A DNA stretch of 64,000 bases from an uncultured Neptuniibacter sp. (GTDB lineage: Bacteria; Pseudomonadota; Gammaproteobacteria; Pseudomonadales; Balneatricaceae). The DNA lies in the NCBI RefSeq assembly GCF_947498015.1, contig NZ_CANMIR010000015.1, positions 1 to 64,000 of the forward strand, written 5' to 3'. The position numbers and the translations under genes were made by a program. This document shows, in pieces, positions 55,090-64,000 of the stretch. The notes under the pieces are model-generated. The model searched no databases, was not told the DNA's origin, and worked only from the letters and a program-made list of their open reading frames with translations. Each line of letters begins with the position of its first letter. The first letter of the stretch is position 1.

Positions 55090-55901
55090 ACAACCACCTT
55101 CTCATCTGCACTTTCTGCTGTCTTGTCGTCAGACCCGGCTTCAACCTCATCTGCAGCAACACCCAGATAGGCTTCTTTAACACGAGGATCAGCTGAGACT
55201 GTTTCATAGTCGCCTTCGGTCAAAATCGCACCACGCTGTAACACAGAGATACGATCGGCCAACTTAGACACTACGTGAAGGTTATGCTCAACCATCAGAA
55301 TGGTACGATCTTTGGACACCTTTTTGATCAGATCAGAAACCACCTCGACATCTTCATGACCCATACCCTGCGTCGGCTCATCCAACAGCATCAGCTCAGG
55401 GTCAAGCGCCAAAGTCGTCGCGATCTCTAAAGCACGCTTACGGCCATAAGGCTGATCCACTGTGATCGAGTTGGCATAATCCTGAAGACCAACAGATTCC
55501 AGTAACTCCAACGCTCTCGCATTAAGCTTGTTCAGGACCTTATCGGACTTCCAGAAATGGAAACTATTACCCTCTTTACGCTGAAGTGCGATACGCACAT
55601 TCTCCAGCACAGTCAGGTGGGGGAAGACGGCGGAGATCTGGAACGAACGAACCACACCCTTACGCGCAATCTCTGCAGAGCGCATCTGAGTGATATCTTC
55701 ACCATTAAAAAGAATTTGACCTGACGTCGGGATCAGGAACTTGGTAAGCAGGTTAAAAACTGTCGTTTTACCCGCACCATTTGGCCCAATCAACGCATGG
55801 ATGTCACCACGCTTGACGTTCAAATTTACATTATCTACCGCTGTAAAACCTTTGAATTCTTTAACTAAATCAGAGGTTTGCAGGACGTAATCGACACTCA
55901 T
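55086..55901 (-). CDS. livG: ABC transporter ATPase LivG
   Basis: 271 residues. Walker A GPNGAGKTTVFN, Walker B ELMLLDEPTQGM and the LivG-type loop RKGVVRSFQISAVFPHLTVLENV. In place of the usual LSGGQ there is PYGRKRALEIATTLA, as in LivG proteins. A charged Asp/Glu-rich tail of about 20 residues follows. First gene of the liv operon, divergent from liuR, with a LiuR-type site 240 bases upstream. Confidence 0.92.
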   Translation of the reverse strand: MSVDYVLQTSDLVKEFKGFTAVDNVNLNVKRGDIHALIGPNGAGKTTVFNLLTKFLIPTSGQILFNGEDITQMRSAEIARKGVVRSFQISAVFPHLTVLENVRIALQRKEGNSFHFWKSDKVLNKLNARALELLESVGLQDYANSITVDQPYGRKRALEIATTLALDPELMLLDEPTQGMGHEDVEVVSDLIKKVSKDRTILMVEHNLHVVSKLADRISVLQRGAILTEGDYETVSADPRVKEAYLGVAADEVEAGSDDKTAESADEKVVV

Positions 55902-56140
55902 GTAGAATCCGATCCTCGCTGTTTTTATTTTTATTTAACCAGCGCTATTGCCTTTAAGGACGGCGTTAAGCAGCTCAGCTTTTCACCCAAATTAGCAATT
56001 TCCCCTACAGGAAGGCTAGTACTACTTTGGTATTAACTGCACTGCACAATACCGCAAAAAAACCACTTATTCGTTAATTATCAACAGGTTAGCATAATGA
56101 TTAAAATTAACACAAAAATATAGGAATTCCCTTATTGATC

Positions 56141-56156
56141 TTTACGTAAACGTCAA
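56141..56156. promoter_or_regulatory. LiuR-type operator between livG and liuR
   Basis: TTTACGTAAACGTCAA is a near-perfect palindrome, 43 bases before the liuR start, matching the operator at 50991 in both half-sites (ACGT) and spacing. It probably mediates LiuR control of liuR-liuABCDE and possibly of the divergent liv operon. Confidence 0.78.
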
Positions 56157-56198
56157 CTTCTATTAATCTACAAACTAGCAACGTAGTAGTGTGAACCC

Positions 56199-56600
56199 AT
56201 GAATAAAAAAACCTATTCAATTAGTGAGCTCTCCAAAGAGTTCGACCTGACAACACGCAGCATTCGTTTTTACGAAGATCAGCAGCTGCTGTTCCCAAGT
56301 CGACGAGGGCAAACCCGAGTCTATAGCAGCCAGGACAAAGTCCGGCTCAAACTGATACTTCGGGGGAAACGATTAGGCTTTTCTCTGGCAGAGACCCGGG
56401 AACTGTTTGAACTCTGGGATGAGACACTCACCGGCAGTGAGAAGCAGCTGTACCTGCTGATGGATAAAATTAATGAAAAACGGACTGACCTTGAGCAACA
56501 GCTCAGGGATATCGCCATTCTCCAGCAGGAGCTGGACAATGCGGAAGCCCGCTGTAAAGAAACGCTAAACGAACTAAAACAAAAACAAAGGCCCGAATAA
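56199..56600 (+). CDS. liuR: MerR-family regulator of leucine catabolism (LiuR)
   Basis: 133 residues. N-terminal MerR helix-turn-helix SISELSKEFDLTTRSIRFYEDQQLL, followed by a wing (SRRGQTRVYSSQDK) and a C-terminal coiled coil (about 80-130). No Cys metal site, as expected for LiuR, which responds to a leucine-derived CoA ester in related bacteria. First gene before liuA; LiuR-type operator upstream. Confidence 0.9.
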   Translation: MNKKTYSISELSKEFDLTTRSIRFYEDQQLLFPSRRGQTRVYSSQDKVRLKLILRGKRLGFSLAETRELFELWDETLTGSEKQLYLLMDKINEKRTDLEQQLRDIAILQQELDNAEARCKETLNELKQKQRPE

Positions 56601-56662
56601 GACCACTTCTCTTAACGTAGTCATCAAGGGAAAGGTCGATCGGCGTGCAAAAGGGTAACAAT

Positions 56663-57829
56663 ATGATCTCACAATACTCTGGACTGAACTTTGGACTGGG
56701 CGAAACTATGGATATGCTGCGCGAGCAGATAAATAGCTTCGCAGCACAGGAAATCGCTCCGCGCGCGGAAGAGATTGATCAGAAAAACGAATTCCCGAAC
56801 GACCTATGGCGTAAATTTGGTGACATGGGATTACTGGGTATCACCGTAAAAGAGGAGTACGGTGGTGTTGATATGGGCTATCTGGCTCACATTATTGCGA
56901 TGGAAGAGATCAGCCGTGCATCCGCCTCTGTTGGTCTGTCTTACGGCGCACACTCCAACCTCTGCGTTAACCAGATTCATCGTAACGGCACTGAAGAGCA
57001 GAAACAGAAGTATCTGCCTAAATTGATCAGCGGTGAGCATATCGGTGCGTTGGCGATGTCAGAACCCAATGCGGGTTCCGATGTTGTATCGATGAAGCTA
57101 CATGCCCGTGACAACGGCGATCACTACCTGTTAAACGGTAACAAGATGTGGATCACCAATGGTCCGGACGCTAACACCTATGTAATCTACGCCAAAACCG
57201 ACGTAAATGCGGGCCCTAAAGGGATTACCGCCTTTATCGTTGAACGCGACTTCCCTGGTTTCTCCCGCCATCAGAAGCTGGATAAGCTGGGTATGCGCGG
57301 TTCCAACACCTGTGAACTGGTATTTGAAGATTGCCCGGTTCCAAAAGAGAACATTCTGGGTGAACTCAATGGCGGTGTTCGCGTGCTGATGAGTGGTCTG
57401 GACTATGAGCGTCTGGTTCTAGCCGGTGGTCCACTGGGCATTATGGAAGCTGCGATGGATATCGCTGTTCCGTATATTCGTGACCGTAGCCAGTTCGGCC
57501 AGCCGATCGGTGAGTTTGAGCTGGTACAGGGCAAGATCGCCGACATGTACACCCTGATGAACGCATCTAAATCCTATACCTACAACGTTGCACAAGCCGC
57601 GATGCGCGGTGAAACCAGCCGTAAAGACTGTGCAGCCGTCATTCTGTACACCGCCGAAACCGCAACCAAGATGGCGCTGGATGCCATTCAGCTACTGGGC
57701 GGTAACGGCTATATCAATGAGTTCCCAACAGGCCGTCTGCTACGTGATGCCAAGCTGTATGAGATTGGTGCAGGTACCTCTGAGATCCGCCGTATGCTGA
57801 TCGGTCGTGAGCTGTTCCTGAACAAGTAA
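56663..57829 (+). CDS. liuA: isovaleryl-CoA dehydrogenase
   Basis: 388 residues. [16 protein letters not shown] and WITNGPDAN are FAD/substrate motifs. The position of the usual C-terminal catalytic Glu reads [11 protein letters not shown] (Gly-Ala in place), and the Glu of [13 protein letters not shown] takes its place, a hallmark of isovaleryl-CoA dehydrogenase. First step of the leucine pathway after the branched-chain dehydrogenase. ATG 56663 is preferred over a GTG at 56645. Confidence 0.94.
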   Translation: MISQYSGLNFGLGETMDMLREQINSFAAQEIAPRAEEIDQKNEFPNDLWRKFGDMGLLGITVKEEYGGVDMGYLAHIIAMEEISRASASVGLSYGAHSNLCVNQIHRNGTEEQKQKYLPKLISGEHIGALAMSEPNAGSDVVSMKLHARDNGDHYLLNGNKMWITNGPDANTYVIYAKTDVNAGPKGITAFIVERDFPGFSRHQKLDKLGMRGSNTCELVFEDCPVPKENILGELNGGVRVLMSGLDYERLVLAGGPLGIMEAAMDIAVPYIRDRSQFGQPIGEFELVQGKIADMYTLMNASKSYTYNVAQAAMRGETSRKDCAAVILYTAETATKMALDAIQLLGGNGYINEFPTGRLLRDAKLYEIGAGTSEIRRMLIGRELFLNK

Positions 57830-57844
57830 CAAAGCCGTCGCTTT

Positions 57845-57877
57845 AGGTGGGCTTCGGCCCACCTCTTTTCTCTTTTT
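57845..57877 (+). terminator. UUCG hairpin between liuA and liuB
   Basis: AGGTGGGC-TTCG-GCCCACCT forms an 8-bp stem with a stable tetraloop, followed by CTTTTCTCTTTTT. It lies 15 bases after liuA and could end part of the transcripts, giving more liuA than liuB-E. liuB starts 24 bases further on. Confidence 0.72.
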
Positions 57878-57900
57878 CAGGTAATTTTCAGGAGATCGGT

Positions 57901-59508
57901 ATGGCCGTTCTGCAAACAAAAATAAATCCACGCGCAGAAGAGTTCCGTAGCAACCACGATTCAATGGCGGAAGCTGTGAATGATCTGCGTGATAAAGTCG
58001 CTACGATTGAACAGGGAGGCGGTCCTAAATATCAGGAGCGTCATCTCTCTCGCGGCAAGTTACTCCCCCGTGAACGTATCAACGCGCTACTGGATGAAGG
58101 CGCTCCATTCATGGAGCTTTCTCAACTGGCCGCTCACGAAGTCTATGACGATGTCATTCCAGCAGCAGGGATCATCGCCGGTGTTGGCCGGGTCAGCGGT
58201 CAGGAATGTATGATCGTTGCCAACGACGCTACGGTTAAAGGCGGCACTTATTTCCCGCTAACCGTTAAGAAGCACCTGCGTGCTCAGGAGATCGCTGAGC
58301 AAAACCACCTGCCCTGTATCTATCTGGTAGATTCCGGTGGTGCCAACCTGCCTCAGCAGGATGATGTATTCCCGGATCGGGACCACTTTGGTCGCATCTT
58401 CTTTAACCAGGCACGTATGTCTTCCAAGGGCATCCCGCAGATCGCTGTGGTAATGGGTCTGTGTACTGCCGGCGGTGCTTATGTACCTGCGATGGCAGAT
58501 GAATCAATTATCGTACGTAATCAGGGTACGATCTTCCTGGCGGGTCCACCGCTGGTAAAAGCAGCAACCGGCGAAGTGGTTTCTGCTGAAGATCTCGGTG
58601 GTGCAGACGTTCACTGTAAAGTATCCGGTGTTGCTGACCACTATGCTGAGAACGATGCCCATGCCCTGCAGATTGCACGGACTTGCGTATCTAATCTCAA
58701 CCGTAAGAAAAACCTGGATATGGATATCCGCGAGCCTAAAGCACCGCTATACAGTGCGGATGAGATCTACGGCATCGTAGGCACCGATCTTAAGAAGCCT
58801 TTCGACGTACGCGAAATCATTGCTCGTATTGTCGATGGCTCTGAATTCGACGAATTCAAAAAAATGTACGGCACCACACTGGTCACCGGTTTTGCACATA
58901 TCCACGGTTACCCGGTTGGTATCGTAGCGAACAACGGCATCCTGTTCGGCGATTCAGCGCAGAAAGGCGCACACTTCATCGAACTGTGCTGTCAGCGCAA
59001 GATCCCACTTCTGTTCCTGCAGAATATCACCGGCTTCATGGTTGGCCAGAAAGCGGAGTCTGAGGGTATCGCTAAGCACGGTGCGAAAATGGTGAATGCT
59101 GTTGCATGTGCCGATGTACCGAAACTCACTGTTCTGATTGGCGGCTCTTTTGGTGCGGGCAACTACGGCATGTGTGGCCGAGCTTACAGCCCTAACTTCC
59201 TCTGGATGTGGCCAAATGCCCGCATCTCGGTCATGGGTGGTGAACAGGCAGCTGGCGTACTGGCGACCGTTAAACGTGACAACATGGATCGCGTGGGCCA
59301 GGAATGGTCTGCCGATGAAGAAGCCAAGTTTAAAAAGCCAATCATCGATACCTATGAGCACCAGGGTCACCCTTACTACGCCAGTGCGCGTTTATGGGAT
59401 GACGGTGTAATCGATCCGGCACAGACCCGTGATGTAATCGGCATGGGGCTTTCAGCAGCACTTAACAAACCGATCGGTGACACCAAGTTCGGTGTATTCC
59501 GTATGTAA
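57901..59508 (+). CDS. liuB: methylcrotonyl-CoA carboxylase beta subunit (carboxyltransferase)
   Basis: 535 residues, carboxyltransferase family with [36 protein letters not shown] and [16 protein letters not shown]. It transfers CO2 from biotin to 3-methylcrotonyl-CoA. ATG 57901 has AGGAG upstream; works with LiuD. An upstream in-frame start at 57847 lies inside the hairpin and is rejected. Confidence 0.95.
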   Translation: MAVLQTKINPRAEEFRSNHDSMAEAVNDLRDKVATIEQGGGPKYQERHLSRGKLLPRERINALLDEGAPFMELSQLAAHEVYDDVIPAAGIIAGVGRVSGQECMIVANDATVKGGTYFPLTVKKHLRAQEIAEQNHLPCIYLVDSGGANLPQQDDVFPDRDHFGRIFFNQARMSSKGIPQIAVVMGLCTAGGAYVPAMADESIIVRNQGTIFLAGPPLVKAATGEVVSAEDLGGADVHCKVSGVADHYAENDAHALQIARTCVSNLNRKKNLDMDIREPKAPLYSADEIYGIVGTDLKKPFDVREIIARIVDGSEFDEFKKMYGTTLVTGFAHIHGYPVGIVANNGILFGDSAQKGAHFIELCCQRKIPLLFLQNITGFMVGQKAESEGIAKHGAKMVNAVACADVPKLTVLIGGSFGAGNYGMCGRAYSPNFLWMWPNARISVMGGEQAAGVLATVKRDNMDRVGQEWSADEEAKFKKPIIDTYEHQGHPYYASARLWDDGVIDPAQTRDVIGMGLSAALNKPIGDTKFGVFRM

Positions 59509-59518
59509 GGGGGCTGCT

Positions 59519-60313
59519 ATGTCGAACAATTTTGTATTACTCGAAAAACAGCCCAACGGCGTTGCGCATCTGATCATCAATCGCCCGGAAGTACATAACG
59601 CTTTCGATGATGATGTGATTGAACAGTTGATCAATCAGCTTGAAGCGGTCAATGAAGACAGAGACGTACGTGTGCTGGTACTTCGCTCCAACGGTAAGAA
59701 CTTCTCAGCCGGAGCAGATCTCGCCTGGATGAAACGGATGGCTCAGAACAGCTATCAGGAAAATCTGGATGACGCAGGTCGCCTTGCGAAGCTGATGGAG
59801 GTCTTAAACAACCTGTCCAAACCAACCATTGGTCTGGTTCAGGGTGCAGCCTACGGAGGCGCTGTAGGGCTGGCCGCGTGCTGCGATATTGTGATTGCAG
59901 CGGAATCCAGTCAGTTCTGCCTGAGTGAAGTCAAGATCGGCCTGATTCCTGCGGTGATCTCTCCCTATGTGGTTCGCGCAATCGGCGAGCGCCAGTCGCG
60001 CCGCTATTTTGTCACAGCTGAAGTGTTCACTGCCCGTCAGGCTCAGGCGTATGGATTGGTGCATGAGGTAGTTGCTGATGTTGAGATGATGGACGATGCC
60101 TGCAACCGTTTCGTTGAGCAACTCCGCCGAAACAGCCCGCAAGGTATGCACGCAGCAAAAGATCTGATTTTTGCCGTAAGTGGTAAAGATATCGATCAGG
60201 CGGTTATCAATGATACGGCATGCCGTATCGCTGAGATTCGCGTCAGTGCTGAAGGTCAGGAAGGGCTCGGCTCATTCCTGCAAAAGCGCAAGCCAAACTG
60301 GATTCAGGAGTAA
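59519..60313 (+). CDS. liuC: methylglutaconyl-CoA hydratase
   Basis: 264 residues, crotonase family with SAGADLAWMKRMA, AAYGGAVGLAACCD and LSEVKIGLIPAVISPYV, the last typical of methylglutaconyl-CoA hydratases. It yields HMG-CoA for LiuE. AAGGGGG precedes ATG 59519; it ends five bases before liuD. Confidence 0.93.
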   Translation: MSNNFVLLEKQPNGVAHLIINRPEVHNAFDDDVIEQLINQLEAVNEDRDVRVLVLRSNGKNFSAGADLAWMKRMAQNSYQENLDDAGRLAKLMEVLNNLSKPTIGLVQGAAYGGAVGLAACCDIVIAAESSQFCLSEVKIGLIPAVISPYVVRAIGERQSRRYFVTAEVFTARQAQAYGLVHEVVADVEMMDDACNRFVEQLRRNSPQGMHAAKDLIFAVSGKDIDQAVINDTACRIAEIRVSAEGQEGLGSFLQKRKPNWIQE

Positions 60314-60318
60314 TCGCC

Positions 60319-62313
60319 ATGTTTAGTAAAATTTTAATCGCGAACAGGGGTGAGATCGCCTGTCGTGTCATCCAGACAGCACATCGTCTGGGTATCAAAT
60401 GTGTCGCTGTCTATTCAGAAGCTGATGCAAACTCTCGCCATGTTGCCATGGCTGACGAAGCTTTCCTTTTAGGCCCTGCGCCAAGTACCGAAAGTTACCT
60501 ACGTGCAGACAAGATCATTGAGATCTGCAAGCAGTCTGGTGCTCAAGCGGTTCACCCGGGTTATGGTTTCCTCTCAGAAAACACTGAGTTTGCCGAAGCG
60601 CTCGAAGCCAACGGCATCACCTTTATTGGCCCCCCTTCTCCCGCCATTGCGGCGATGGGTTCCAAGTCGGCGGCAAAAGAGATTATGTCGCACGCTAATG
60701 TACCTCTGGTACCAGGTTATCACGGGGATGATCAAGACCCTGCCCTGCTGAAAGCGGAATCAGAAAAATGTGGTTATCCACAACTTCTGAAAGCGGTTGC
60801 CGGTGGGGGTGGTAAAGGGATGCGTGTTGTTGCATCTCTGGATGAGTTTGACGAAGCACTGGTATCTGCCTGCCGTGAAGCCAAAAACGCTTTCGGTAAC
60901 CCTGATATGCTGATCGAGCGCTACCTGACTCAGCCTCGTCACGTAGAGATCCAGGTATTCTGCGATAAACACGGCAACGGTATCTATCTGGCCGAACGCG
61001 ATTGCTCAGTTCAGCGTCGTCACCAGAAAGTGATCGAAGAAGCTCCAGCTCCCGGCCTGTCTGATGAAACCCGCAAAGCGATGGGTGAAGCAGCGGTACG
61101 TGCTGCTCAGGCGATCGATTACGTGGGCGCAGGTACAGTAGAGTTCCTCTACGATGTAGATGGCTCTTTCTACTTTATGGAGATGAACACCCGTCTGCAG
61201 GTAGAGCACCCGGTAACCGAGATGATCACCGGTCTGGATCTGGTTGAGTGGCAGCTACGGATCGCCGCAGGCAGTGAACTACCGCTTGCACAGGATCAGC
61301 TTCAGATCCGTGGCCACGCGTTGGAAGCACGTATCTACGCGGAAGATCCGGATAATGACTTCCTACCCGCAACAGGCACACTGAAATACCTGCAGACACC
61401 GGCAGAAAATGCACACGTACGTGTCGATACGGGTGTTATTCAGGGTGATGAGGTCAGTGTGTTCTACGATCCGATGATCGCTAAGCTGATCGTCTGGGAT
61501 GAGAACCGCGATGCTGCGATCAACCGTATGGTACAAGCCCTTGAGGAGTACCGTATTGCGGGTCTGAAAACCAACACGAAATTCCTTCGAAATCTGGCTG
61601 ATGCGGCCCCGTTCCGTGATCTTGATCTGGATACCGGCTTTATCGATAAACACCGTGAGTTGCTGTTTCCGGATGCACATCTGGACAGTCAGTACTGCCT
61701 GGTCATGTCTGCTGCCTTCTTCCTTGAAGCAGGAAAAGCAGACAGCGTCATCAAGGGAGATCAGCACTCACCGTTCTCGGCACAGAATGGCTGGCGTCTG
61801 AACTCTGAATACGCCCGTCCGCTGAAACTGATGCTGGGCGATGATCTGCATGAGCTCAGCATTCTTGAAAAACAGGGTGAATACGAGATCACGGTTGATG
61901 GTGCAAGCTATCGCGTAGCCGCTTCGCTCAACGGTGATGCACTGAATGTTGTCGTCAACGGTCACCGTTTGACGGTTCACTGCTTCCAGGATGGTGACAA
62001 CCTGACGCTGTTCCATGAAGGTGAACAGTTCCAGTGCCGTCAGCACCGCGATACCTTCACCGAATCCGAACAGAGTGGCGATGCCTCTTTGGCTGCTCCC
62101 ATGAACGGAGCCGTGGTTGCGGTTCTGGTTGAAAAAGGTCAGACCGTCAGCGAAGGCGAGACGCTGGTCATCATGGAAGCGATGAAGATGGAGCACAGCA
62201 TCTCTGCACCTTATGACGGTGTGGTTGCCGATATCTTCTACGCAGAAGGTGACCTGGTGAACGAAGGCTCTGATCTGATCGCTGTGGAAGCCAGTGACGG
62301 GGAGGCTGCGTAA
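60319..62313 (+). CDS. liuD: methylcrotonyl-CoA carboxylase alpha subunit (biotin carboxylase/BCCP)
   Basis: 664 residues. Biotin carboxylase domain (1-450) with [25 protein letters not shown] and [15 protein letters not shown]-terminal biotin carrier domain with EAMKMEH, the Lys being biotinylated. It carboxylates biotin for LiuB. Its stop overlaps the liuE start (TAATGG). Confidence 0.95.
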   Translation: MFSKILIANRGEIACRVIQTAHRLGIKCVAVYSEADANSRHVAMADEAFLLGPAPSTESYLRADKIIEICKQSGAQAVHPGYGFLSENTEFAEALEANGITFIGPPSPAIAAMGSKSAAKEIMSHANVPLVPGYHGDDQDPALLKAESEKCGYPQLLKAVAGGGGKGMRVVASLDEFDEALVSACREAKNAFGNPDMLIERYLTQPRHVEIQVFCDKHGNGIYLAERDCSVQRRHQKVIEEAPAPGLSDETRKAMGEAAVRAAQAIDYVGAGTVEFLYDVDGSFYFMEMNTRLQVEHPVTEMITGLDLVEWQLRIAAGSELPLAQDQLQIRGHALEARIYAEDPDNDFLPATGTLKYLQTPAENAHVRVDTGVIQGDEVSVFYDPMIAKLIVWDENRDAAINRMVQALEEYRIAGLKTNTKFLRNLADAAPFRDLDLDTGFIDKHRELLFPDAHLDSQYCLVMSAAFFLEAGKADSVIKGDQHSPFSAQNGWRLNSEYARPLKLMLGDDLHELSILEKQGEYEITVDGASYRVAASLNGDALNVVVNGHRLTVHCFQDGDNLTLFHEGEQFQCRQHRDTFTESEQSGDASLAAPMNGAVVAVLVEKGQTVSEGETLVIMEAMKMEHSISAPYDGVVADIFYAEGDLVNEGSDLIAVEASDGEAA

Positions 62314-63215
62314 TGGCACTTCCCAAAAGTGTCCGCATTGTGGAGGTCGGTCCTCGCGACGGCCTTCAGAATGAACCGGGCGATATCATTCCCACTGCAG
62401 TCAAAGTTGAGCTTATCGACCGACTCGCTGATGCGGGCCTGAGTTACGTCGAAGCGGCCAGTTTTGTCTCTCCGAAGTGGGTACCGCAGATGGGTGATGC
62501 CAGCGATGTCATGGCGGGTATCCAGCGAAAAACAGGTGTGACCTACGCCGCACTGACTCCAAATATGAGGGGTCTGGAAGGTGCCATTGAAGCGCAGGTA
62601 GACGAAGTTGCGGTATTCAGTGCTGCGTCTGAAGCGTTCACTCAGAAGAATATTAACTGCTCGATAAAAGAGAGTCTGGAGCGTTTTACTCCCATCATGG
62701 AGAGCGCTCAGGCAAACAACATCCGGGTGCGCGGCTACGTATCAACAGTGTTGGGTTGTCCCTATAACGGTGATATAGCGCCTGAGCAGGTTGCTGCCGT
62801 CTGCCGTGACATGCTGGATATGGGCTGCTATGAGATCTCTCTGGGCGACACAATCGGCGTAGGGACTCCTCTGAAAGCCAAGAAAATGCTCGAGGCTGTC
62901 AGCAAAGAGGTGCCTGTGGATAAACTTGCAGCGCACTTCCATGATACCTACGGGCAGGCACTGGCCAACCTCTACGCGGTGATTGAAGAAGGTATCGCAG
63001 TGGTTGATACCTCTGTTGCAGGATTAGGTGGTTGCCCTTATGCCAAAGGTGCATCCGGTAATGTTGCCACCGAAGATGTTTTATATATGCTCAATGGGCT
63101 GGGTATCAAAACGGGTGTAGATCTGAATAAGTTGGTTGCGACCAGCCATTGGATCACTGCACAGTTGGGCCGGAATAATGGCTCTAAGGTTTCTCTGGCC
63201 ATTGGCTGTGAATAA
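62313..63215 (+). CDS. liuE: hydroxymethylglutaryl-CoA lyase
   Basis: 300 residues. N-terminal [11 protein letters not shown], metal-binding [12 protein letters not shown] and the catalytic Cys in [16 protein letters not shown]. It splits HMG-CoA to acetyl-CoA and acetoacetate. Last of the liu block before a hairpin at 63231. Confidence 0.95.
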   Translation: MALPKSVRIVEVGPRDGLQNEPGDIIPTAVKVELIDRLADAGLSYVEAASFVSPKWVPQMGDASDVMAGIQRKTGVTYAALTPNMRGLEGAIEAQVDEVAVFSAASEAFTQKNINCSIKESLERFTPIMESAQANNIRVRGYVSTVLGCPYNGDIAPEQVAAVCRDMLDMGCYEISLGDTIGVGTPLKAKKMLEAVSKEVPVDKLAAHFHDTYGQALANLYAVIEEGIAVVDTSVAGLGGCPYAKGASGNVATEDVLYMLNGLGIKTGVDLNKLVATSHWITAQLGRNNGSKVSLAIGCE

Positions 63216-63230
63216 CTTAATACCCTGTTT

Positions 63231-63253
63231 CAGCGCCTGTTTTTCAGGCGCTG
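63231..63253 (+). terminator. hairpin after liuE
   Basis: CAGCGCCTG-TTTTT-CAGGCGCTG forms a 9-bp stem. No T-run follows (CCTCGAC), so it is an uncertain terminator. The AhpD-like gene starts 32 bases later. Confidence 0.45.
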
Positions 63254-63285
63254 CCTCGACACAAAAACAACAACCGAGGTAGAAA

Positions 63286-63867
63286 ATGAAGTCACAACCT
63301 AACCATATCACGGCGCTTGATCTGCCTGTTCCTGAGCATGATCAACTGTCACCGGAATTTCAGAAGTACTTCTCGGTCTGCGAAGAGAAGCTCGGCATGG
63401 TTCCAAATGTCCTGAAAGCTTACAGCCAGAATCAGGCGCAGCTGGACGTATTCTCCCGTATTTACAACGAGCTGATGTTCGGTGAAAGCGGTCTGAGTGT
63501 CCTGGAAAAAGAGATGATTGCGGTCGCAGTCTCTTCGACCAACGCCTGCTACTACTGTCAGGTCGCTCACGGATCGGCCGTTCGCCAGTACTCAGAAGAG
63601 CCTAAGCTCGGTGAACTGATGGTGATGAATTATCGCGTAGCTGAACTGTCTGATCGCCATCGCGCGATGCTCGATTTCGCGGTCAAGCTGACCGAAACAC
63701 CACATAAGATTCTGGAAGAGGATCGCCAGGCGCTGCGTGACGCAGGCTTCAGCGATCAGGATATCTGGGATATCGCCAATATCACCGGGTTCTACAACAT
63801 GACTAACCGTGTTGCCAGTGCCTCTGATATGCAGCCGAATCCTGAGTATCACAGCCTGTACAGATAA
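63286..63867 (+). CDS. AhpD-like / CMD-family protein, second copy
   Basis: 193 residues, the same length and layout as the protein at 38484-39065. Redox motif CYYCQVAHG (C-x2-C-x3-H). SGLSVLEKEMIAVAVSSTNA and DQDIWDIANITGFYNMTNRVAS are also shared in pattern. Its place behind the liu operon suggests peroxide protection linked to flavin dehydrogenases, but the role is unproven. GAGGTAGAAA lies upstream of the ATG. Confidence 0.85.
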   Translation: MKSQPNHITALDLPVPEHDQLSPEFQKYFSVCEEKLGMVPNVLKAYSQNQAQLDVFSRIYNELMFGESGLSVLEKEMIAVAVSSTNACYYCQVAHGSAVRQYSEEPKLGELMVMNYRVAELSDRHRAMLDFAVKLTETPHKILEEDRQALRDAGFSDQDIWDIANITGFYNMTNRVASASDMQPNPEYHSLYR

Positions 63868-63879
63868 GAAAATGCTTGT

Positions 63880-63900
63880 CCGGATAACATGGATATCCGG
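63880..63900 (+). terminator. hairpin after the AhpD-like gene
   Basis: CCGGATA / TATCCGG forms a 7-bp stem with a seven-base loop, 13 bases after the stop. The following bases (GCTCCCTTTG) are only weakly T-rich, so this is a weak candidate. Confidence 0.35.
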
Positions 63901-63947
63901 GCTCCCTTTGAATTAAAAAAATAAATGCGCAAATGGGGTCAACAACG

Positions 63948-64000
63948 ATGAGTAAACTCCCTAGCTATACCAGCGGACCTAGTACGACACCACTGATCGG
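63948..64000 (+). CDS. probable AMP-forming acyl-CoA synthetase, 5' end only
   Basis: Seventeen codons are visible before the window edge (MSKLPSYTSG, PSTTPLIG). This beginning is like that of acyl-CoA synthetases, and an acyl- or acetoacetyl-CoA ligase would fit behind liuE, which releases acetoacetate. No catalytic motif is inside the window, so the call rests on the first residues and the setting. Confidence 0.4.
   Translation, partial: MSKLPSYTSGPSTTPLI

Noticed and set aside
1..64000. CRISPR arrays, rRNA genes, prophage or plasmid origin
   Set aside because: Looked for regular direct repeats, rRNA signatures, phage structural genes and iterons; none were seen.

Overview
The window looks like chromosomal DNA of a marine gammaproteobacterium, most likely an Oceanospirillales-type heterotroph. 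The grounds are the family mix: a QseB/PmrA-type two-component pair, a TRAP transporter, an NhaD-type Na+/H+ antiporter, YfiR/TonB-receptor signalling and LiuR-controlled leucine catabolism, with moderate GC and short intergenic gaps. The genus cannot be fixed from sequence alone.

Region 1 (1-9.4 kb). Two near-identical tRNA-Phe genes are followed by a dead IS5-family element (478-1601). Next comes a tightly coupled seven-gene operon (1716-8014): a thermostable-hemolysin-family protein, an AMP-forming acyl ligase, a heme-oxygenase-like diiron protein, an SDR, a periplasmic TPR protein, a response regulator and a sensor kinase. It starts behind a canonical PmrA/QseB-type box (CTTAAG-N5-CTTAAG) placed on the -35 element. 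A small IS5 fragment and a second dead IS5 copy in inverted orientation (8257-9417) close the region. This IS-bracketed operon combines uncharacterised biosynthesis with its own sensor pair and is the best candidate for an undescribed system.

Region 2 (9.4-19.8 kb). This is a signalling and redox block: a secreted rhodanese-like protein with a hybrid kinase on the minus strand, a small secreted protein translationally coupled to a second hybrid kinase, a PAS-PAS-GGDEF diguanylate cyclase, and a NosR/NirI-type FMN/Fe-S membrane protein with no nos or nir genes around it.

Region 3 (19.8-29.1 kb). A TRAP transporter (dctP-dctQ-dctM) is followed by an iron-containing alcohol dehydrogenase and a CoA-acylating semialdehyde dehydrogenase. 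That pair resembles dddB-dddC and would suit 3-hydroxypropionate or a related hydroxy-acid. A DMT exporter, an IclR regulator and an NhaD-type antiporter follow.

Region 4 (29.4-39.9 kb). A sensor-input hybrid kinase with a histidine-rich loop, a TonB-dependent receptor and a YfiR protein form one operon. Then come a small unknown protein, a response regulator/kinase pair, a GlxA-type AraC regulator, an AhpD-like protein and an SDR.

Region 5 (40.2-64 kb). This is a branched-chain amino acid and short acyl-CoA region: the valine operon (mmsA, acyl-CoA dehydrogenase, enoyl-CoA hydratase, 3-hydroxyisobutyryl-CoA hydrolase, mmsB, prpE) with divergent mmsR, then a thiolase, a livGF-SBP-livHM ABC transporter, and the leucine operon liuR-liuABCDE. 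Two matching LiuR-type palindromes, one before the thiolase and one between livG and liuR, tie uptake, leucine breakdown and thiolysis together. The window ends inside a probable acyl-CoA synthetase gene. No rRNA, CRISPR array or prophage was seen.
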